This document shows, one piece after another, positions 7,481 to 15,607 of a stretch of 64,000 bases of DNA. Each line of letters begins with the position of its first letter. Positions within the stretch are counted from its first letter, which is position 1. This DNA is from Armatimonadota bacterium (GTDB taxonomy: Bacteria > Armatimonadota > Fimbriimonadia > Fimbriimonadales > Fimbriimonadaceae): the NCBI GenBank assembly GCA_018268375.1, contig JAFDWS010000002.1, forward strand, positions 620,001 through 684,000. Reading direction: 5' to 3'. The notes under the pieces were generated by a model that saw nothing but the letters and a program-made list of their open reading frames with translations, did not search any database and was not told the origin of the DNA. Made by a program: the position numbers and the translations under genes.

Positions 7481-10400
7481 CTAGTCCACGGTCGCCTCGG
7501 GACCAGCTTTCTTGAGTTTAGACATTGCCAGTCGATCGACGATCCTCTTGGCGATTTGTTTTCCAACGAGGTTGCGTAATTGCTCCTGACCAACTGAGCG
7601 CAACGTTGGTTCAGACACCAGTCCTGCCTGCCACAGTCTAAGGTAAGTTCCTCGGTCAAGGAGCGGAACCAGTCTAGTAAGGTCGAGGGCAATGGCAGGT
7701 AAACCAACTTCGAGGCGCCGAAGTACATCGTCCGTCACCTCAGGATCCCACTGGCCGTCGACGTGAATCAACGAAGCGACTTCCGCGGCTGGTCGCAGAA
7801 AGAGTCTGGTGGTATCCGCAATTGATCGAATGTCACCAGCATTGACAGTGCCTTGGAACGGGTTAGGAGAATACTTTTGTTCGATCGACGCAAGGGCCAC
7901 CCCGTCGATCCAGTCGCCGAGGATTGCGGCTCGTTTACAACGAGCCCAATATACGACCGAGTCGTGGGCGTTCCTCTGTAGCCGACTTACAGCCTGAGAC
8001 CCAAACCTTGCGCTCGCCTGGTTTACTCGCACGGCTTCAGCATGTCCCCTCTTCATGACCGGTGTGTACGTTGCAAATTCCGGCAGAGACTGAATCAGCA
8101 CCATTACCTGCTCGATTGTTTGTTCCGCAGGAGACAGTGTGCGGATGAGCTCAACTAAGCGGAGAGTGGACTCAAAGCTGAATCCTGAACGTCCGCATGC
8201 TCTGCCGATGAGGGACAAAGAGATCTGATCCCCGTCACTGTCTAGAAGCCCGAGAGAGAGCATGCGATCAAGGATGGTCGCAATTCTGAAGGTGGCGCGA
8301 TCTCGCCAACTTGGATCTTTCGTTGACTCTAAAAACCCTCCATAGGTGTTTGCCAACATTGTGGGCACTGCAGTCCTTGGGACAGAGCCAACCTGGGAAA
8401 GCAGTCGCATTACCCACGTTTCAAGTGCCGCTTCGCGAAAAGATGAGCGAAGCTCTTCAAGTTGGCCCTGGACGTAGCGCTGGAATAACCTCTGGCGTTC
8501 GTGCGGGGTCTCGGCATAAATAATGGCCTTGCCCTTCTCTTGAAACCCCAGTCGACCGGCGCGTCCCGCCATGTTCTTGTACTCGGCCACGGTAAAGGCT
8601 CGGCCATCCTCCCCCAGAAACTCCTGTTCTGCAAGGATGACAGTTGACGCTGGCGTGTTTATCCCAGCAGCAACTGTGGTCGTCGCTGCAAGCACACGAA
8701 CTCCTCCCCTCGGGTTTCGGTAAGCGCGCTCGACGATTGCCCGTTCTTCCCGAGTTAGGTTACTCGTGTGGAATGCCGTTCCCCCTCTTAGTGCCTCGCG
8801 AAGAGTCTGGGAAGCGGCAGACAAGTCTTCGCTCGGAAGTAGATCGAGTGCTTCCGTGGCGGGTGCAAGGCCAAGTTCGCGTGCCAGATATACCGAGCAC
8901 CCTTGCGCAGGGCCCCGTTGGTTCCGGAAAACGATAACCTGCTCTCCCGCAGCAACTAGCTTGCTAACGAGTGGCACAATCAAATCCTGAGCGCTGGCCT
9001 TCTCCTTTCGTTGCCTAACTGGTGGAATCAATTGCTCGGTTCCAACTACACCCTCAGGTGAAAGGTACTGGTACGTACCGCTCCGATCAATGACCCCTTC
9101 TGTCAACTCCACTGGCCTCGCAGTTGTCACAAGTGACGCGCAATCAAGCCACTTGTCGAATTGGTTAACACCGCCGACAACGGCCGATAGGCATATCACC
9201 TGTGGTTCGATGCCACGATCCCTCGCCGAAATGAGAAGGGTGAGCAGAAGTTCAACAGAGATTCCCCGCATCGGGTCCACGATGAAGTGCGCTTCGTCGA
9301 GCACGACCAGTCCCAATTGGTTGAGAACCGCAGGGTTGGACAGAGCAAGTTGGAGAAACATCTCATAGGTGAATAGCCCAATATCGTACTTCCCCTTCAA
9401 AATCTGGGCGGACTGATCAGAGTAGTCCCCGGTACAGCGGACCACTCGCATTCCAAGCGCCTCCGAATACAGAGCGGTGAACTGGTCGAATTTTTCGTTG
9501 GCCAGAGCTTTGTAAGGTAGGAGAAAGACCGCTCTCTTGCCATCGGCAATTGCTTTTGCTGCAACTATCTCACCGATGAGAGTCTTTCCTGCGCTGGTTG
9601 GCGCAACGACTAGTAACGAGTTGCCTTCTAGCGTTCCCTTTTCGTTAATGGCGGACAGCTGCAGCTCGTTCAGTCCTCCCGGCATGAGTTGCGTCCAGCT
9701 ATCTGTAACGATGTCCGGAATTCCAAACTGACGCAGACTGTCAAACTCCCTTGTCGCTGTTGCACCTGCGAGCTCCGGGAAAACCCGTTCAAATTCGATG
9801 CCGGGTCGCAATTGAGGAAGACCCAGCCCACCAGCGACTGCACCAACCACGTGCGGAGTCTGCCGCACTCCGAGCATCGCGCAAGTTGCCCGGACCTCAT
9901 CCATGACTATCGCCAGCACCGAACCTAAGTCCGCATTGACCTCTGCCTTCTGCAGAGCATCGAGGAGAGCCTTGGTGAAGAGCCCCTGTCTTGTTTTTGG
10001 GTCTTCCCAGGCAGATTCATCATCTGCCGAGGCGGTGAACAGATAGCGACCTGTGCCTGTGAATCCGTTCTGCAAGCTCTCTGAACTGCGCGGTATTGGT
10101 CCCTCGCTCATGACGCGAGCGGGGGCTTGGCCACTGAAGCAACAATCCAGAAAGCACGTGACCACCTTTGCCTTGCACTCTTTAAACCAAAGAGCAACCT
10201 CGTCCATTGCGATGGAGGTTAATCCGAGGTTTTCCGGAGTTGTGTCGTGAAGAACTAATCTATGGCTCGGAGTGCCATGTCCTGCGAAGAAGAAGATGAC
10301 AGTGTCCTCGTACGCGGCTTCGATGAACAGCTCCTTCAGCTCAGTGGAAACTCGAGCAGCCGTTGCCTCAGCGTCGATGAGTAGAGAGAAGGAGGCGCCG

Positions 10401-10516
10401 GGAAGGCTATCGGTGAACAACGCCCACATCCCTTGGGCGTCTCGAACCGCCCCGTTGAGATCATTTATGGCGGGGTGCATGAATCGGTCAACCCCAACAA
10501 AACAGCCTCGGATCAT
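7481..10516 (-). CDS. Caspase-like peptidase fused to Ski2-type DExH helicase
   Basis: 1011 residues from the ATG at 10516, chosen because the caspase fold starts at MIRGCFVGVDRF; an upstream in-frame start at 10609 would run through the hairpin of the repeat. Positions 1-230 are a peptidase C14 domain with catalytic H80 (FFFAGHG) and C126 (FLDCCFSG). Positions ~285-720 are a superfamily 2 helicase: APTSAGKT Walker A at 305-312, DEAH at 407-410, ATTTVAAGINTP, and NMAGRAGRLG, typical of Ski2-like enzymes. A ~250-residue C-terminal region resembles winged-helix and HhH-like helicase tails (LRNLVGKQIAKRIVDRL near the end). The likely scheme is nucleic-acid sensing by the helicase and proteolysis by the caspase. 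It is the first gene, before the TIR protein. Confidence 0.88.
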   Translation of the reverse strand: MIRGCFVGVDRFMHPAINDLNGAVRDAQGMWALFTDSLPGASFSLLIDAEATAARVSTELKELFIEAAYEDTVIFFFAGHGTPSHRLVLHDTTPENLGLTSIAMDEVALWFKECKAKVVTCFLDCCFSGQAPARVMSEGPIPRSSESLQNGFTGTGRYLFTASADDESAWEDPKTRQGLFTKALLDALQKAEVNADLGSVLAIVMDEVRATCAMLGVRQTPHVVGAVAGGLGLPQLRPGIEFERVFPELAGATATREFDSLRQFGIPDIVTDSWTQLMPGGLNELQLSAINEKGTLEGNSLLVVAPTSAGKTLIGEIVAAKAIADGKRAVFLLPYKALANEKFDQFTALYSEALGMRVVRCTGDYSDQSAQILKGKYDIGLFTYEMFLQLALSNPAVLNQLGLVVLDEAHFIVDPMRGISVELLLTLLISARDRGIEPQVICLSAVVGGVNQFDKWLDCASLVTTARPVELTEGVIDRSGTYQYLSPEGVVGTEQLIPPVRQRKEKASAQDLIVPLVSKLVAAGEQVIVFRNQRGPAQGCSVYLARELGLAPATEALDLLPSEDLSAASQTLREALRGGTAFHTSNLTREERAIVERAYRNPRGGVRVLAATTTVAAGINTPASTVILAEQEFLGEDGRAFTVAEYKNMAGRAGRLGFQEKGKAIIYAETPHERQRLFQRYVQGQLEELRSSFREAALETWVMRLLSQVGSVPRTAVPTMLANTYGGFLESTKDPSWRDRATFRIATILDRMLSLGLLDSDGDQISLSLIGRACGRSGFSFESTLRLVELIRTLSPAEQTIEQVMVLIQSLPEFATYTPVMKRGHAEAVRVNQASARFGSQAVSRLQRNAHDSVVYWARCKRAAILGDWIDGVALASIEQKYSPNPFQGTVNAGDIRSIADTTRLFLRPAAEVASLIHVDGQWDPEVTDDVLRRLEVGLPAIALDLTRLVPLLDRGTYLRLWQAGLVSEPTLRSVGQEQLRNLVGKQIAKRIVDRLAMSKLKKAGPEATVD

Positions 10517-10550
10517 GTGGACAACAGTATACTTTCTAGGGGCAGCGAGC
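10517..10550 (-). promoter_or_regulatory. Putative promoter of the caspase-helicase/TIR operon
   Basis: On the minus strand TATACT lies 9-14 bases before the ATG, with TTGCTC about 15 bases further upstream. There is no ribosome-binding site at the ATG, so the transcript may be leaderless or nearly so. The same -10 core precedes the CBASS operon. Confidence 0.4.
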
Positions 10551-10575
10551 AAGGGATGGCAGGTCTGGATGCGAC

Positions 10576-10599
10576 AACAGAGACCTTTCGGTCTCTGTT
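10576..10599. repeat. Hairpin A, copy 3, between cassette promoter and tail repeat
   Basis: AACAGAGACC (10576-10585) is the exact complement of GGTCTCTGTT (10590-10599) around a four-base loop. CGTTT follows, as at 5502. The start codon-to-tail distance (103 bases) is close to that in the CBASS cassette (112). Confidence 0.6.
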
Positions 10600-10618
10600 C
10601 GTTTCCCAAGTTTAGTTG

Positions 10619-10747
10619 GGTGGACGGAACAAAGGCGGAATCGAACTCACAGAGCCTTTTTTCCTTGCATTAGCGACCGAGAATTTGACACTGCCGCCTG
10701 GCTCTGAGCTTGAATCGGCGGCACTTGGCTTGCAGAGGGCTGCGTGA
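10619..10747 (+). repeat. Recombinase-tail repeat, copy 3
   Basis: It encodes GGRNKGGIELTEPFF through LESAALGLQRAA and stops at 10745-10747. That is the same 42 residues as the intact recombinase tail with seven substitutions. No recombinase body precedes it. Confidence 0.75.
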
Positions 10748-11436
10748 ACGAAGATTGTATTGGGCACCATACTATGTGTGGCGGCCACACCTGGCACTAT
10801 CACCAGGCAAGTACTAGAGGTGCGCGCAGATGTTGGCTTCACCCTCGCTCGCAGCGCTCGGGCTGCTGGCCGTGTTTCGGACTGACCCCGCTCTGCTTTC
10901 TTCGACCCGACTCCTCTGAGTACGCGAATTTGAGACGAAGAGCGTGCGTGAGAACGGCTTGGGCGGCACGTTCAGCTCTGCCGCAGACAAGCACGTGCTC
11001 GAGTTCAAGTACCGCCTCTACCGGCCAGAGCACACGTCAGGTGTGAGTTCCGATAACACCAACTCCGTCTTGATTGCCATGAAATGCACGGCAGCCCCCG
11101 CCAGTGCTGGAGGCATCACTTGGGGGTAGCGGCAACTACGGGGTCGCCTACAGAATCGCGGACAACAACGGTGACCCTGACCCCATTTTGAGTACCACCG
11201 ATCATGCGACGGTTCCCTGAATAAGGTTCTGTGCCGTCTCCAGTTAGTCGTGCAGCACGGTCGGTTGGAGGCAGGATACGCAAGCCGATTCGTGACCCAA
11301 CCTCGGGGTATTCGGGCCCAGATGAGCAATCCATCAGCAGGTCCTGAACCGGAACGAAGTCGCCGACCAGGGCTGCTTGGGGCGGCTTCGGGCTCCTGGG
11401 GGACGGGTATCATGAGGCGAGGAACAGGAGGCTCGC
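10748..11436. other. Unassigned 689-base stretch at head of unit 4
   Basis: The first ~35 bases (GAAGATTGTATTGGGCACC) match the sequence after tail copies 1 and 4; the homology then ends. No small-gene or recombinase-domain copy is found. A short open frame at 10944-11129 has a protein-like stretch (FSSAADKHVLEFKYRLYRP) but no recognisable family. It is probably decayed DNA from an earlier insertion. Its right end holds the ribosome-binding site (AGGAGG) of the Ubl gene. Confidence 0.4.
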
Positions 11437-11724
11437 ATGCAAGGTGGAACGAACGAAGGCTCGCACACAGACCAGGGACAGGGCCACCCAAAGAAGCACC
11501 ACTACTTTGTTGACGGGAAAAAGTACGAAACCGAGGCCGGGTCGCTCACCGGGGCCGAGATCAAGGCGCAAATACCTGGGTTTGACCAAACCTACCAGCT
11601 GGTGCTAGAGGGCCGCCACGGGGATCCTGACCGTGTCATCAAGGACACAGATTCGGTCAATCTGGATACGAACCCACCGCTGCAGTTCTACACTGTCCCT
11701 CCAGCCACCTTCGGTCTCAGATGA
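11437..11724 (+). CDS. Ubiquitin-like protein (multiubiquitin-domain family)
   Basis: 95 residues, starting at an ATG preceded by GAACAGGAGGCTCGC, a strong ribosome-binding site. After a polar ~22-residue leader comes one beta-grasp domain of the multiubiquitin family: HYFVDGKKYETEAGSLTG, IPGFDQTYQLVLEGR, DRVIKDTDSVNL, and the conserved end FYTVPPATFG. The C-terminus is ATFGLR, not a diglycine, so conjugation would need processing or a non-standard linkage. It is the first of five genes joined by four-base overlaps and is presumably the modifier that the E1/E2 proteins handle. Confidence 0.85.
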   Translation: MQGGTNEGSHTDQGQGHPKKHHYFVDGKKYETEAGSLTGAEIKAQIPGFDQTYQLVLEGRHGDPDRVIKDTDSVNLDTNPPLQFYTVPPATFGLR

Positions 11725-12101
11725 CTCCAGTAGAGAGGCAAATCGAAGACCTTCGCAAAGCGTACGGCGAAGGTGTCGCTTCACGGCAGCTCCCGAGCGG
11801 CGCGCTCTTGCTCACGTTGCCCGACGTCTCGTTGCCTCCTGGATGGAGCAAGTCGCGGTGCGCGGTGAAATTCATCGTTCCCGTAGGCTATCCATATTCG
11901 GCCCCCGACTGCTTTTGGGCAGACCGAGACCTCCTGCTAGCGACCGGCCAAGTTCCACAGGCGACCAACTTCCAGGACATCCCGGAGGCTAATGAGGGCG
12001 GGATCTGGTTCTCGTGGCACGTCCAGGGCTGGAATCCGAACCGCAGCAGTCTGGTTTCCTATGCGAAGGTCATCGAGAACCGATTCAAGGAAGTGCGGTG
12101 A
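11721..12101 (+). CDS. E2-like (UBC-fold) protein, prokaryotic E2 family E type
   Basis: 126 residues; the ATG overlaps the Ubl stop (ATGA). The order LPDVSLPPGW, KFIVPVGYPYSAPDCFW, and IWFSWHVQGWNPNRSSL follows the bacterial Prok-E2_E pattern, with the WxxW-H motif near the end. Cysteines occur at SRCAV and PDCFW, but neither is obviously the classical E2 active-site cysteine, so catalysis by thioester transfer is uncertain. It sits between the modifier and the JAB-E1, as in described bacterial Ubl operons. Confidence 0.8.
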   Translation: MTPVERQIEDLRKAYGEGVASRQLPSGALLLTLPDVSLPPGWSKSRCAVKFIVPVGYPYSAPDCFWADRDLLLATGQVPQATNFQDIPEANEGGIWFSWHVQGWNPNRSSLVSYAKVIENRFKEVR

Positions 12102-13435
12102 AACGGATTGTCTTTGCCGGCACGAGCTACGAGCAGCTGAAGCTAAAGCTCGCAGACACCCGGGAATCCTGTGCCATTCTGCTCGCTGTTCCCCCATCAG
12201 CAGACGGCCTTTCTCCCTCGTTCTTGGTCCGCGATTCCTACATCGCACAGGAGAGGGACTACTTTGAACGCTCTGAAGAAAGCGCGAGCCTTCACCCCGA
12301 GGCACTCGTCCCCTTTCTCCAGCGAGCTCGAGACGAATCGCTCGCATTGGTGTTTGTCCACACGCACCCAGGATCGCGCAGCCTTCCCGAGTTTTCCGTC
12401 GTCGACGATGCTGGAGAACAACACCTTTCTCAAGTGGCACTGCGGCGTGCGCCTGACCGTCTCCATGCGGCCATCGTCATTGGGCCCAGCGGGTGCACTG
12501 CGCGTTGCTTGGGAACGACGGAACCACTGCGGGTAGTCCAGGTCGGCCGCGATGTCGGCACCCCGTCGAATCCCGACCACGCCCTCCTCGTGGACTCGCG
12601 ATGGAGTCGCCAAGTGCTCGCGTTTGGTGCAGCTGGCAACCGCGCGTTGAGGCGGTGCAAGGTCGGGATCGTCGGCTTGGGTGGGACCGGCTCGATCGTG
12701 GTGGAGGAGCTGGCCCGGTTGGGGGTCGAGCAGTTTGTGCTGATCGACCACGATGTCGTGGACGAATCCAACTTGAACCGGTTGACTACCGGTCTGGACG
12801 CAGATGTCGGGAAGCCGAAGGTGATCGTCGCGAAGAACCGTATAGGTGCCATAAGTGAGAAAGCGCAGGTTCACGTGGTTGTCGATGACGTGACCAAGCC
12901 TTCGGCTTACAGGGCGCTCTTGGACTGCGATGCACTGTTCGCGTGTACCGATTCGCACGCAAGCCGCATGATCTTGAACGTGATGGCCTACCAATACTTC
13001 ATCCCTCTCTTTGATTTGGGAGTGAGTATTGGCGCACGAGACGGACTGGTCACCCACATCGCAGGCAGAGTGCAAATGGCTGCTCCGGGCCTCGCTTGTC
13101 TGGTGTGTGCCGGGGTGCTCGACGCGACTGCTGTCAGGCGCGAACTCCAAACAGAGGCGCAACGAAGCGCTGATCCGTACATCATGGGAAATACAGAGCC
13201 GCAGCCGGCAGTGATCTCGCTCAATGGAACGATCGCTTCCTTAGCCGTGACGATGTTCATGGGAGCGTTCGCCGGTGTACCTGCTGCGGCCCGCTTACAG
13301 TACTACAACGGGCTCACGGGGACTGTCCGTGCCGCCGAACTCGGTTCCGACCCCACTTGTGTGGTCTGTTCTGCTGCAGGCGCTTTTGGGCGAGGGCAGG
13401 AATGGCCCCTGCCTGGGAGGGCCGAAGGCTCGTGA
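12098..13435 (+). CDS. JAB/JAMM peptidase fused to E1-like adenylyltransferase (ThiF family)
   Basis: 445 residues from a GTG at 12098 that overlaps the E2 stop (GTGA); an upstream in-frame ATG at 12014 lies within the E2 gene and is rejected. The N-terminal JAB domain keeps the metalloprotease motif: H88-x-H90-P (VHTHPG), S100 and D103 (FSVVD), with an acidic residue near 23. The C-terminal E1 domain has GLGGTGS at 193-199, IDHDVVDESNLNR, and two CxxC zinc motifs (ACLVC, TCVVC). It would trim the Ubl and activate its C-terminus with ATP. Confidence 0.9.
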   Translation: MKRIVFAGTSYEQLKLKLADTRESCAILLAVPPSADGLSPSFLVRDSYIAQERDYFERSEESASLHPEALVPFLQRARDESLALVFVHTHPGSRSLPEFSVVDDAGEQHLSQVALRRAPDRLHAAIVIGPSGCTARCLGTTEPLRVVQVGRDVGTPSNPDHALLVDSRWSRQVLAFGAAGNRALRRCKVGIVGLGGTGSIVVEELARLGVEQFVLIDHDVVDESNLNRLTTGLDADVGKPKVIVAKNRIGAISEKAQVHVVVDDVTKPSAYRALLDCDALFACTDSHASRMILNVMAYQYFIPLFDLGVSIGARDGLVTHIAGRVQMAAPGLACLVCAGVLDATAVRRELQTEAQRSADPYIMGNTEPQPAVISLNGTIASLAVTMFMGAFAGVPAAARLQYYNGLTGTVRAAELGSDPTCVVCSAAGAFGRGQEWPLPGRAEGS

Positions 13436-14922
13436 TCGTTGTCCGCGACAAAGTCCTTTGGTTTGGCCCTGGACTCACGGAGCCGATTAAGGCAGAGTTT
13501 GAAGAACGGAGTCTCTTCCCTGCAGAGGTCGGGAAAGACCTGAAGGATGACGAATTCAAGGTTTCAAGGGCGGCCGTCTTTGGGTGGAACCCAACAACAC
13601 TGGACTACCTGCGCAATTTCGGTACAAGCGCGGTCGATCATGGCTTGACCGTGGTCCTGACCGCCGCCTTCCGAGAGGGCCTCTTCTGGCTCGATGAGCT
13701 TGCAAAGAAACTCCTGCCAGTGGGAACATTCCACCCGGTGTACAACCAGCCTGCGCACGCGATCCCAGAGATTGCCGCACGCCACGATCCCGGGAGATAC
13801 GCACAGGATGATCTTGAAATTGACTGCAGTTTTGAGCTGTCCGCTACAGATCGCCTTCTCCTACGCCGGGCGTTCAACGACAGTGCGTCTCTGCATGTCG
13901 AGAAGCTCCATGAAGGCAAGTCAGGTGCACTCGTAGTCGCGGTCCACGCTGTTTACGCCGAGGCAGAGAAGGGGCCGTATCCCCTTCCACACTTTGCGAA
14001 ACTCGACGCCAGGGAACGCATCCAGGTGGAGCACCGAGCTTACGAAGAGCAGGTTGCAAGGTACATTCCCTTTAGCCAGCGGCCAAACTGCGAGCCGACG
14101 CGCTGTCTCTATGGTTCCAGTCGGGCCATCCTCGTCGGTGACTTTGTGGACGGATCCAGTTCCCTTGGCTCGCAGCTGCAGTCAGGATCGGCCAATGGCA
14201 CTCTGCACTCGCTGTTCGACGATGCACTTGCCGGCTGGCGCCGGAACGTCTTCGCGGTAGACAAAAAGATCCGACTGCAGCCTGTTCGCGAGTCTTTGTT
14301 CAGACCGGCAGCATTACCGCCGAGTCTTTGGGCGGCGGCGAGACGTGCCGGCGCCCGGAGAAAGCCGGCCACGCTTGCTGCTAAGTTGGACGAGTATCAA
14401 GGGGAGTACCGGGAGGGGATTGTGCACGGCGACTTGAACGCTGAAAACGTCCGGGTACGCAGGGGCGAAGCCATTCTCATCGACTTCTACAAGACGACCT
14501 ACGGAGCCATCGCTTCAGACCTCGCCGCATTAGAAACGGCGATGTCTTTCACGTACATGGCTGAAGTCCTCTCACGATCCGGGACTGAGGGCGGGGCGTT
14601 TGAGGAATCGGACCTCTATAGGAACTGGAAAGAAAGCACGGATGCACTGTTCTCCTTTGAGCAGGGGGCGTTTCTTCGCGTGCCACCTGTGACGGAAGCC
14701 TGGAGCTCGTTCGGCTGGCTGTGGGACGCGACCCGGCAGCTACGTTTGATGGCGCACTACATCGACGGTTCCGAAACCTCATACGCCTATTTGCTTGCAC
14801 TACAACTGCTGCGCGTGGCAATGTACGCCGAGCCTGGCAAGGAGTCTTCGCCAGAGTTCATCGTGCGCAGGGACGCGTACGTGGCGGCAGATCGACTCGT
14901 AACAGCGGTGACGAGGCTTTGA
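13432..14922 (+). CDS. Kinase-like (APH/TCAD9-type fold) protein in Ubl operon
   Basis: 496 residues from a GTG at 13432 (GTGA overlap with the E1 stop). The C-terminal ~350 residues have an aminoglycoside-phosphotransferase-type kinase plan: K190 in LPHFAKLD, a glutamate around 200, the catalytic loop IVHGDLNAENV at 331-340 (D334, N339), and the metal-binding D351 in LIDFY. The N-terminal ~130 residues (FGPGLTEPIKAEFEE; VFGWNPTTLDYLR) are unassigned. Kinase-like domains have been predicted in bacterial conflict operons, but I do not recall one as a standard part of this Ubl operon type. The substrate is unknown; the Ubl or E2 are candidates. Confidence 0.7.
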   Translation: MIVVRDKVLWFGPGLTEPIKAEFEERSLFPAEVGKDLKDDEFKVSRAAVFGWNPTTLDYLRNFGTSAVDHGLTVVLTAAFREGLFWLDELAKKLLPVGTFHPVYNQPAHAIPEIAARHDPGRYAQDDLEIDCSFELSATDRLLLRRAFNDSASLHVEKLHEGKSGALVVAVHAVYAEAEKGPYPLPHFAKLDARERIQVEHRAYEEQVARYIPFSQRPNCEPTRCLYGSSRAILVGDFVDGSSSLGSQLQSGSANGTLHSLFDDALAGWRRNVFAVDKKIRLQPVRESLFRPAALPPSLWAAARRAGARRKPATLAAKLDEYQGEYREGIVHGDLNAENVRVRRGEAILIDFYKTTYGAIASDLAALETAMSFTYMAEVLSRSGTEGGAFEESDLYRNWKESTDALFSFEQGAFLRVPPVTEAWSSFGWLWDATRQLRLMAHYIDGSETSYAYLLALQLLRVAMYAEPGKESSPEFIVRRDAYVAADRLVTAVTRL

Positions 14923-15452
14923 ACAGGCACGTCGATCCTCAGCGAAACGTGAGTAGGCGGTTTACGGTTCGAAACCACGGCGAAGCGCTGCGGGCGATCG
15001 AGCAGCTTGGTGACGTGGCAATCGTCAGTCGTGAGGGCAATCGGGCTATCGTCATGCATTGCCCGGACGGGTGCGGCGAGATCCTTACTGTCAACCTCGA
15101 TCCACGTGCCGGCAAGGCATGGCGATTGTTCGAGACGAAACGCGGTGTTACCCTTTTCCCCTCCGTATGGAGAAGCACAGGCTGCCGCTGTCACTTCATT
15201 CTCTGGGACGACGTGTTTTTCTGGTTCGACGGTGGCGATTGGGCCAAAACTGAGGTCGACAGAAACCTCGACAAGCGTGTTTTGGCTGAACTCACGGCTG
15301 AGTTTGACCAAGACTTTGAAAGTGTCGCAGACCGCCTTCAGGAGATTCCATGGGCCATACTTGAAGCGTGCAGGCGGCTTGTGTTAACGGGCCAGGCGAT
15401 AGCAGTTGACCGTGATGCCACTAAGTTTCGCCGAGCGACCCGAAACAAGTAG
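14919..15452 (+). CDS. DUF6527 family protein, putative peptidase of Ubl operon
   Basis: 177 residues from a TTG at 14919 that overlaps the kinase stop (TTGA), matching the pattern of the operon; a GTG at 14949 is the alternative. It has the DUF6527 signature: HCPDGCGEILTVNL, LFPSVWRSTGCRCHFILWDD. The family is a recurrent neighbour of bacterial Ubl/E1 genes and I recall it being proposed to be a papain-like peptidase. In most members I remember the motif is GCRSHF; here the Ser is Cys (GCRCHF), so a cysteine nucleophile is possible. It would process or remove the modifier. Confidence 0.8.
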   Translation: MNRHVDPQRNVSRRFTVRNHGEALRAIEQLGDVAIVSREGNRAIVMHCPDGCGEILTVNLDPRAGKAWRLFETKRGVTLFPSVWRSTGCRCHFILWDDVFFWFDGGDWAKTEVDRNLDKRVLAELTAEFDQDFESVADRLQEIPWAILEACRRLVLTGQAIAVDRDATKFRRATRNK

Positions 15453-15479
15453 AGGTCTACAAGCCGAAGTTTCTGTTGC

Positions 15480-15607
15480 GCACGAAACACAACAGGAATC
15501 GAACTCACAGAGCCACTCTTCTTTGCACTAACGACCGAGAAATTTACGACTGCCGCCTGGCTTTGAGCTTGAATCGGGCGGCTCTTGGCTTCCAGAGGGC
15601 TGCATGA
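15480..15607 (+). repeat. Recombinase-tail repeat, copy 4 (degenerate)
   Basis: It encodes ARNTTGIELTEPLFFALTTEK and is then frameshifted at AAATTTACGACTGCC relative to copies 1-3. It ends at the equivalent TGA. The reverse-strand GTTCGATTCC is intact, so the DNA motif survives although the peptide does not. Confidence 0.7.

Noticed and set aside
10517..10609. Upstream start (31 extra residues) for caspase-helicase
   Set aside because: It would translate through the hairpin and promoter-like TATACT, and the caspase fold begins at the ATG at 10516.
12014..12097. ATG at 12014 as start of JAB-E1
   Set aside because: It lies inside the E2 gene in another frame; the GTGA overlap at 12098 fits the operon pattern.
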